Positions 35,901 to 40,693 of a stretch of 40,693 bases of DNA are shown one piece after another. The stretch comes from Verrucomicrobiota bacterium (GTDB taxonomy: Bacteria > Verrucomicrobiota > Verrucomicrobiia > Limisphaerales > SIBE01): NCBI GenBank assembly GCA_021733945.1, contig JAIPJX010000028.1, forward strand, positions 1 to 40,693, written 5' to 3'. The translations under genes and the position numbers were made by a program. The first letter of the stretch is position 1, and every line of letters begins with the position of its first letter. Below the pieces are notes generated by a model. The model was given only the letters and a program-made list of their open reading frames with translations. It had not been told where the DNA came from and did no database searches.

Positions 35901-37773
35901 CATTCGTTGACACAGCGGCCAGGAACCGGGCGTCGGCACTGAAGGCGCACCATGGCTGTCCCTCGAACAAGGGAGGCGGCACCGCTCCCAGCACTTGAAT
36001 CTCCTTCAGTGTGCCCGCGGTGGTCAGCTTCGCAACCTGCAACAGTTGGTTCGATATGAAGGCCACGTCCTGACCGTTCGTGCTCACGGTCATCCAGTAA
36101 ATGGGATCGGGAAACGTGGTGGCTGGTTGTCCAGCGGCGATGGAACGATGCCGGACATGATCCCATTCCCAACCCCGCAGATCCTCAGGACAATCATCCA
36201 GCAGCTTGAGTGCGTGAGCAGGTTGGTTCGCCGACATTTCTTCATACGCCAGGGCGATGTTTTGGAAGTAGAGGTTTTGCTTCAAGGCCTCTGCCTGGTC
36301 GTCCGCTTGTCGGCGCGCTGCTTGAGCTTCCGCGTTGGCGGTGTTGGCCGCCTCGGCTGACTTTACGGCCGCTTCTTGTTCCCGCTCGGCATCCTGCCTC
36401 GCCTCTTCCGCTTCCTGGGCTTTGTTGACGGCGATCGCGCGTTGTTCCGATTCATTGCTTTTTGCCGACAGCGCTTCCTGCTCAGCCTTGGTGGCCCGAA
36501 TGGCCTGAAAGGTGGCAAAGGCGGTGGCCAGCACCAGCAATCCGGCGATCGCCGCGGCCACGCGCATATACCTGCGGTTCCTGCGGTAGAACTTGTGCAA
36601 CTGGTAGCTGAAAGTGGGTGCGGCGGCGGAGACCGGTTCGTTGTCCAAGTGGCGGCGGATGTCCGCGACGAGTCCATTCACCGTTTCGTAGCGATGCGTA
36701 CGGTCCTTCTCCAGCGCCTTCATCACGATCCAGTCCAAGTCACCCTGGAACTGCTTGCGCAGGGCCACTCCCTCCGCGCTTCGCTTGTCGGCGGTGACGG
36801 TGAGCTCCTCGTGCTGCATCGTGCTCAACCGCGTGCTCGGCTTCGGCGGCTCCTTCTCCGCGATCACCTTCTGCATTTCCCCGTATCCCATGCTCAATAG
36901 TTCCTTGGAAGGAAACGGGGTGCTGCCGGTCAGCAATTCGTAGAGGAGAACACCGAGCGAATAGACGTCCGTCCGGGTATCCACGTCCAATCCACTCATC
37001 TCCGCCTGCTCCGGACTCATGTAAGCCGGGGTCCCGATCATTTGCGCGTAGTTTGTAAAGAGCGTTTTCTCGGTGAGCTTCTGGTTGGTCGCCTTGGCAA
37101 TGCCGAAGTCGATGACTTTGGGCACGGCATGGCCATCGTGCAAGGTGACCATCACGTTGGAGGGCTTGATGTCGCGATGGATGATGCCCTTCTGATGCGC
37201 ATGCTGGATGGCCTGACAAACGGGGATGAAAAGTTCGAGCCGTTCCTGCGTGGAGAGCTTGTTCTTGTCGCAGTATTCGGTGATGGGCACGCCACGAACC
37301 AGTTCCATGACAAAATAAGGTCTTCCCGTGTCAGTCGCGCCCGCATCCAGCACCTTGGCGATGTTGGGATGATCCATCATGGCCAGGGCCTGGCGTTCGG
37401 CTTCGAACCGGGCGACCACTTGCTTGGTATCCATGCCCAGCTTGATGATCTTAAGGGCGACCTTGCGGGTGACCGGCTCGGTTTGTTCCGCCATATAGAC
37501 CACGCCCATGCCACCCTCGCCAATCTGCTGGAGCAGCTTGTAGCGGCCGATCACTGTCCCTGGGCCCTCGGACAGAGGTTTTTCCTCCAAAGCGGTGATG
37601 TCTTCCACTGCCGGGCCCGCGAGCAGGCTGTCCGACGAATAGTGCTCGGCCAGCAATTGATCCAGTTTGCGGCGAAGTGCGACATCATGGCCGCAGGCGC
37701 CGCGGAGGTAGGCGTCGCGGGCATCCGCCGATTGGATTTCAATGGCTTCGAAAAAGATTTCCTGTTCCGTCAT
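32950..37773 (-). CDS. Serine/threonine kinase with WD40, TolB-like and TPR domains
   Basis: This 1607-residue protein carries a Hanks-type kinase (about 77-350): glycine loop IGEGGMGVVYMA, Lys108 in VALKIIK, catalytic HRDIKPSN (199-206), DFG (222-224), and TPAYMSPEQAE in the activation loop. A transmembrane helix (RVAAAIAGLLVLATAFATFQ, about 404-423) is followed by a Gln/Glu/Ala-rich coiled coil. A WD40 propeller follows with many repeats (VYSPDGQWLAAGTGEREICI, AFSPDGRMLASCGLDQTVKL). The WD40 part leads directly into a TolB/FlgO-like module (SVAVMPFVNASGDPNREYLS, DGITESLIDSLSQ) and C-terminal TPR repeats (NPEAYQDYLQGRYWMNR, DPHYALAYSGLALCQ). The kinase is cytoplasmic by topology and the propeller/TPR half is probably outside the membrane. 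It follows an ECF sigma factor by 91 bp. Confidence 0.95.
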   Translation of the reverse strand: MTEQEIFFEAIEIQSADARDAYLRGACGHDVALRRKLDQLLAEHYSSDSLLAGPAVEDITALEEKPLSEGPGTVIGRYKLLQQIGEGGMGVVYMAEQTEPVTRKVALKIIKLGMDTKQVVARFEAERQALAMMDHPNIAKVLDAGATDTGRPYFVMELVRGVPITEYCDKNKLSTQERLELFIPVCQAIQHAHQKGIIHRDIKPSNVMVTLHDGHAVPKVIDFGIAKATNQKLTEKTLFTNYAQMIGTPAYMSPEQAEMSGLDVDTRTDVYSLGVLLYELLTGSTPFPSKELLSMGYGEMQKVIAEKEPPKPSTRLSTMQHEELTVTADKRSAEGVALRKQFQGDLDWIVMKALEKDRTHRYETVNGLVADIRRHLDNEPVSAAAPTFSYQLHKFYRRNRRYMRVAAAIAGLLVLATAFATFQAIRATKAEQEALSAKSNESEQRAIAVNKAQEAEEARQDAEREQEAAVKSAEAANTANAEAQAARRQADDQAEALKQNLYFQNIALAYEEMSANQPAHALKLLDDCPEDLRGWEWDHVRHRSIAAGQPATTFPDPIYWMTVSTNGQDVAFISNQLLQVAKLTTAGTLKEIQVLGAVPPPLFEGQPWCAFSADARFLAAVSTNGMATLWNMEDRTLKDTFGGNTNGIDAIAFHPTGEEIAVAKKDDETISIFKVSSLDPRLQIPLKRLCSALVYSPDGQWLAAGTGEREICIWESSSGSVVKKLSYPSPVQGLAFSPDGHWLAGGGGTTLKLWEVSNWNLAATLEGHAAWINTLAFTPDGTRLISAGEDREIKIWDPVKQREILSLAGHTNSVSAIAVTLGGRLISGSLDGTVQVCETSPLPERRELFTLTGHTNRVNTLAFDPNRLGRLVSVDQGLRGLVWDTVERRQVESFPAHFDVTFSPDGRQMISPTPGISDKEGMWVEVRDPDSPKRILTSTEKAFVIFCADISVDGDWVAGGTFDREIVIWNRKTGIKQNVLGGHRSFLTTLRFSPTGGYLVSVGVHGETLRWDATRLAEPQQGVQLLPPTAVREFSHIGFSPDGQRLATGDGFDGIFILNVKAGEKLRHIPRAHGGIVLGVKFSPDGRRLASCGMDNVVRLWNAETGEALRTFIGHTASVYDVAFSPDGRMLASCGLDQTVKLWEAIDSVAVMPFVNASGDPNREYLSDGITESLIDSLSQSPNLEVKSRDSAFRYKGRDTDSQTIGRELGVRAIFKGRITEQGDTLAISAELTDTRSDTRLWGEQYTSKAADIPSLPGELAREMTMALRLHLTGEEETRVVKRYTANPEAYQDYLQGRYWMNRSTEEGFRKGVDYFQRAIAKDPHYALAYSGLALCQKNFALIGMVDPREPLSSAREAALKALELDDTIPEAHAVIGWIKAAYDWDWSGGEKELQRAIVLDPNDANTRIQYALVLKGMGKLANAITENQRALELDPLSMLANLDLSHTFHLTRRYEESIRRAQKALESDPDFIPGHAMLCLAYLQQSLFEQGIAEIGKAVAAFPNDTGARLMFGYACAMAGRESEARSVLDQVVDLSKRSFVSPTNIALIFQALGEKDRAFEWLEKAYADRSILTVGPFSFAEAPAYDPLRSDPRFADLLRRMNLEP

Positions 37774-37864
37774 GGTTCGTTGCTTTCGATCGGCAGTTCA
37801 ATCTGCCGTCAGCTACGTAAGCGAGATTTTTGGGTGAACCACGCCACTTAAATGAAGGATTTTT

Positions 37865-38434
37865 TCAATCCACTTCGGATTGTCCCCGAATCGCACGTTT
37901 GAGCCAGGCGCGGGCGTAGGCCCAGTGACGGTCCACGGTACGCGGGGCCAGTTCGAGAGCCACGGCAATTTCCGGGACGGACATCCCGACAAAGTAACGT
38001 AAGCGGACGATTTCCGCGGCCAGCGGGGCTTCCCGCTCGAGTTCAGACATGGCCTCATGAACCGCCAGCAACTGTTCCGATGGCGCGACCACGGCGATCC
38101 GCGATTCGTGCAACGGTTCGGCGACCATGCCGCCGCCTTGCCGGGCGGTCTGTTTTCTCCGCGCATTATCAATCAGAAAATGCTGCATGGCCATGGCTGC
38201 CGCCTTAAAGAAGTGCTTGCGCCCGACGAACCGGCTGCCGTTGCCGCCGCTGACACGAATCCACGCCTCGTGAACCAGCGCGGTGGCCTGAAGCGTCTGA
38301 CCGGGCTTCTCATTGGCCATCTTATGCGCCGCGAGGCGGCGGAGTTCCTGGTAAACCAACGGCAGCAGTTCCTCCGCCGCTTTGGAATCGCCGGAATCAA
38401 TGGCACTGAGCAACTGGGTCACGTCGCCGGGCAT
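37865..38434 (-). CDS. ECF-type RNA polymerase sigma factor
   Basis: This 189-residue sigma-70 family factor of the extracytoplasmic-function group is similar to the Planctomycete/Verrucomicrobial ECF subfamily (TIGR02999-like). Region 2 is visible as LVYQELRRLAAHKMANEKPG, QTLQATALVHEAWIRVSGG and FFKAAAMAMQHFLIDNARR; region 4 as EIVRLRYFVGMSVPEIAVAL and APRTVDRHWAYARAWLKRAI. No separate anti-sigma gene is adjacent; instead the kinase-WD40 protein follows on the same strand. Sigma factors of this group often pair with such kinases, so kinase control of the sigma factor is a reasonable inference. Confidence 0.95.
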   Translation of the reverse strand: MPGDVTQLLSAIDSGDSKAAEELLPLVYQELRRLAAHKMANEKPGQTLQATALVHEAWIRVSGGNGSRFVGRKHFFKAAAMAMQHFLIDNARRKQTARQGGGMVAEPLHESRIAVVAPSEQLLAVHEAMSELEREAPLAAEIVRLRYFVGMSVPEIAVALELAPRTVDRHWAYARAWLKRAIRGQSEVD

Positions 38435-38866
38435 GAACGCATCCTATTCCCCCTGAGCCGACGTGACGAGCCAGAACTCTCTTTCGATCGAATGCATTCG
38501 CGCTTTGAACCTCTGAACCGTAGGAGCCGATGTAAGGAGGCTCTGGACTTCGCGGCTCGCGCGGAGCGGCGAGCCCTATTCTGTCCTTCGCGGCTGGACT
38601 GCTCGTGGTGGGCCCCACCGACGAGACGACGCTGTCGCTGGCGCAGGAGGTGGGGGAACGGGTGGCCGGGGCAAAGCGTTACGAGCACCGTTGACGTCCC
38701 TGTAGTTTTGAGGAAATACCGGGTAAAAATGGCGTTGAATTCAGCATGATCCATTGTGCGCCATCTCCATGAATTTGTACATTTTCAGAAGGATGTCGCC
38801 GGTCCTTTCTGTTTATCTCCTAAAAGCAATGACAAAATCGCACTCCAAAAGCTGGTGTCCCAAGGT
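38435..38866. other. Intergenic region with a gene-fragment-like stretch
   Basis: This 432-bp gap separates the sigma factor start from the end of the serine hydrolase. It contains GC-rich text (about 38500-38580) resembling lineage-specific interspersed repeats, and a short plus-strand coding-like fragment at 38593-38694. No intact gene is supported. Confidence 0.4.
38593..38694 (+). pseudogene. Unidentified C-terminal gene fragment
   Basis: The plus strand reads AGLLVVGPTDETTLSLAQEV, then GERVAGAKRYEHR and TGA. The stretch has a strong G/C preference at third codon positions, a regular alpha/beta-like residue pattern and a natural stop, and no upstream continuation in frame. It looks like the tail of a lost gene, but I do not recognise the family and chance cannot be excluded. 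Confidence 0.3.
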
Positions 38867-40036
38867 TTAAGGTCTGGTTGGTTCAAATCGGAACGACTGA
38901 TAGATCCGGTCTCTTATCAGCGCCGAGTTCTTCCCAACGTCTTTGTCATAATGTCCTGCCGTCGACACAATGATCAGGTCGTTCCTCTGATCAAGAAAGA
39001 TGCATTGGTCCCCATTGCCAACGGCAGCAGGCGATCTCATCCCGATCCCGTTCACGGAAAAGTCGAACAGCCAAAAAAGGTAACCGTAAGCGCCGCCACC
39101 CCGCCGATTGATCGCGGGAGCGAGCGAGTCATGAACCCATTCTCTTGGCAGGATCTGCTGGTCTCCCCAGCGTCCTTCATCGTGGTAAAGAATCCCGAAC
39201 TTTAGCATGTCCCTGGCAGTTAGCCGCAAACCGGATGCTCCCATGGGGGCATCGATATGGAGAAACTTGTTCCATTCGCTCTACTCGATCCCGAGCGGTT
39301 CAAACAGGTATTCGCGCGCGAACTCATGGATGTTTTTTCCTGATGCCTTCTGAACAATGGCGGCCAGGATCTCCGAGCAACCTCCGTTGTAATTCCACGA
39401 CGCTCCTGGTTCGGCGACCATCTTCAGGCTGAGCACAAAACCCCAGGGGTCCTTGCTGAAATCCATCTGCGTCTCGCTGTTGGCAGGATCGAGGTAGGAA
39501 ACCGTCTCGTTCCAATCCAGACCGGAAGTCATGGTCAACAGATGTCTGATGGTCAGCTTTTCACGGCCTTCGTTGTTAAACTGTTTGTACTCATCGAAGA
39601 AGTCAAAGACCGGTTGGTCGATGCTCTGGATCAGTCCCTGCGAAATGGCGATCCCGACACACGCAGACACCACGCTCTTGCTCACGCTGCGGACGTCATG
39701 CAACACGTTTTCGCCATGATGCACGACACCCACTCCGATATCAGGATCCTTCGCGGGGTTCCAGATCTCGTCCACCCCATCAAAATACTGTTCCAGAACA
39801 AGTTTGTGGTTCTTGTAGATGAGCAGGGAATGGCGATTGGGATAGACCCCCTTCCGGATGTCGTCAACGAGATCGGTCAGTACCGCTTCATCCATGCCCA
39901 CCTCTTCAAGTGTGCCGGTCGCAATGCCATATTGCCTGGATGTTGGACGAGACAAGCGCTTCCCGTCAGGACTCTGGCATCCAGTCGTCACGAGAAGGAC
40001 CGACAGTGCCGCCACCGATAATTGTTTAGTCCTCAT
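38867..40036 (-). pseudogene. Beta-lactamase-family serine hydrolase, interrupted by an amber codon
   Basis: The N-terminal part (39281-40036) has a lipoprotein signal (ALSVLLVTTGCQ), the active-site motif SVSKSVVSACVG (SxxK) and a Y-x-N-like site (SWNYNGGCSEILAA). It ends at LFEPLGIE with a TAG at 39281-39283. The same frame continues without a shift as SEWNKFLHIDAP then MGASGLRLTARDMLKFGILY, and runs through GYLFWLFDFSVNG to the natural end at 38867. The family is class C beta-lactamase/penicillin-binding-protein-like esterases. A single amber codon therefore splits an otherwise intact ~389-residue protein. It overlaps the upstream secreted-protein gene by ATGA. Confidence 0.85.
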
Positions 40037-40521
40037 GGTTGGATTCGTTCGTAAACTTCGACTTGGTCGAATGGTCGGCCGTGTTCATCCGTGCCATGCA
40101 CGCTATCCCGCCTCGTTTTGCCATCGGCGCTGATGACCTTGTGCCGCACGATCACCTGCTTTCCATTCCGCAGTGAGGTCACCACCCATTGGCCGGGACT
40201 CAACAGAGTCTCGATGAAGATCATCCCTCCTTCGAGTTCTTCTCCTTCCATAATCGTCACGGCACCCCCTTGCTTGGGGAAAGTGGCGCGAAACGTCACG
40301 GACGCGCCGTCTTTCTGAATGCCGTGTTGGGCCAGTTCAATCCGGCCACCCTCGATTTCGCGGGTAACCTCGGTGAGTTCCTTGGGCGGAACCGCCTGCA
40401 TCGCGGTTGAAAAAGTCGATGCGGCCACCTTGAGTTTCCAGGTGCCGATGATCGGATCTGCCGCCTGCGACTGCACTGTGGCTGCGAGCAACACGGCAAA
40501 GACGATCGTTTGTTTGAGCAT
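40033..40521 (-). CDS. Small secreted protein of unknown function
   Basis: This 162-residue protein begins at MLKQTIVFAVLLAATVQSQA, a clear signal peptide with cleavage after SQA. ATGs at 40533 and 40554 are alternative starts. The mature part is beta-rich (DPIIGTWKLKVAASTFSTAM, GQWVVTSLRNGKQVIVRHK) and resembles lipocalin-like or DUF-type secreted proteins; no catalytic motif is recognised. Its TGA overlaps the ATG of the serine hydrolase, so the two were co-expressed. A dispersed 125-bp repeat ends 47 bp upstream of the chosen start. Confidence 0.75.
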   Translation of the reverse strand: MLKQTIVFAVLLAATVQSQAADPIIGTWKLKVAASTFSTAMQAVPPKELTEVTREIEGGRIELAQHGIQKDGASVTFRATFPKQGGAVTIMEGEELEGGMIFIETLLSPGQWVVTSLRNGKQVIVRHKVISADGKTRRDSVHGTDEHGRPFDQVEVYERIQP

Positions 40522-40568
40522 ATTGTTGGACATGTGCAGGGCTATTGTCGGCATGTGGAGGTGCGTTT

Positions 40569-40693
40569 ATTGATAGGAATTTTCTTTCGCAACCTTTCCA
40601 GAATAGGTCTTGGGGATGGATTAGAACAAGAAAGAAGGCTGGATAAACGATGAAAAGCAGAGTTTGATGCCTTGGTGCCCCCTCGGTGTGCCG
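40569..40693. repeat. 125-bp direct repeat, copy 2 (runs off the window)
   Basis: It matches 30536-30660 at 123 of 125 positions in the same orientation. The window ends exactly where copy 1 enters the middle of its 34-bp palindrome, so copy 2 is cut by the window edge and may continue. Confidence 0.95.

Noticed and set aside
35000-36200. Internal repeats in the kinase gene as a separate repeat locus
   Set aside because: They encode WD40 blades; the similarity is at the amino-acid level and fully explained by the propeller.

Overview
The window looks like a chromosomal segment from a Verrucomicrobiota bacterium, probably of the Pedosphaera/Limisphaerales (subdivision 3) type. This is inferred from gene content: a DUF5690 membrane protein, the large three-domain form of IspG, a Planctomycetes-Verrucomicrobia style cytochrome (PSCyt1-like), an ECF sigma factor beside a WD40-bearing serine/threonine kinase, ISKra4/ISAzo13/RAYT transposase relics, and GC-rich interspersed palindromic repeats. 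No rRNA, tRNA or CRISPR array was recognised.

Layout. (1) 1-3.2 kb: repeat-rich flank with a GNAT acetyltransferase (+) and a DUF5690 transporter-like protein (-). (2) 3.2-11.6 kb: a minus-strand housekeeping run transcribed purA, uppS, cdsA, dxr, rseP, ispG, then an alpha/beta hydrolase. It joins the MEP isoprenoid pathway (dxr, ispG) to undecaprenyl carrier synthesis (uppS), phospholipid synthesis (cdsA) and site-2 proteolysis (rseP). A rho-independent terminator closes it at about 2.97-3.02 kb. (3) 11.6-25.5 kb: seven consecutive minus-strand signal-transduction genes (GAF/PAS histidine kinase, Rcp1-like receiver, hybrid kinase, REC-PAS-kinase-REC, REC-HD-GYP, second hybrid kinase, REC-PAS-kinase), ending in a strong terminator. 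The order suggests that a two-gene module (hybrid kinase followed by receiver-headed kinase) was duplicated around the HD-GYP gene. No DNA-binding output domain is present, the HD-GYP domain has lost metal ligands, and the second hybrid kinase has a pseudo-receiver interrupted by a nine-base G tract. I regard this phosphorelay cluster as the most unusual part of the window. (4) 25.5-28.4 kb: a mobile-element graveyard holding ISKra4, hipA, ISAzo13-like and RAYT relics around an intact Phd/VapC-type toxin-antitoxin pair. (5) 28.4-40.7 kb: a PQQ/cytochrome c dehydrogenase, a decayed ankyrin-cytochrome gene, a MazF/PemK-type toxin-antitoxin pair, a giant kinase-WD40-TolB-like-TPR protein with its ECF sigma factor, a serine hydrolase interrupted by an amber codon, and a small secreted protein. 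Two near-identical 125-bp direct repeats, 10,033 bp apart, bracket most of this last region, and each lies just upstream of a gene.

All assignments come from reading translations and motifs by eye. Domain boundaries are approximate, and family names rest on recognised motifs rather than database searches.
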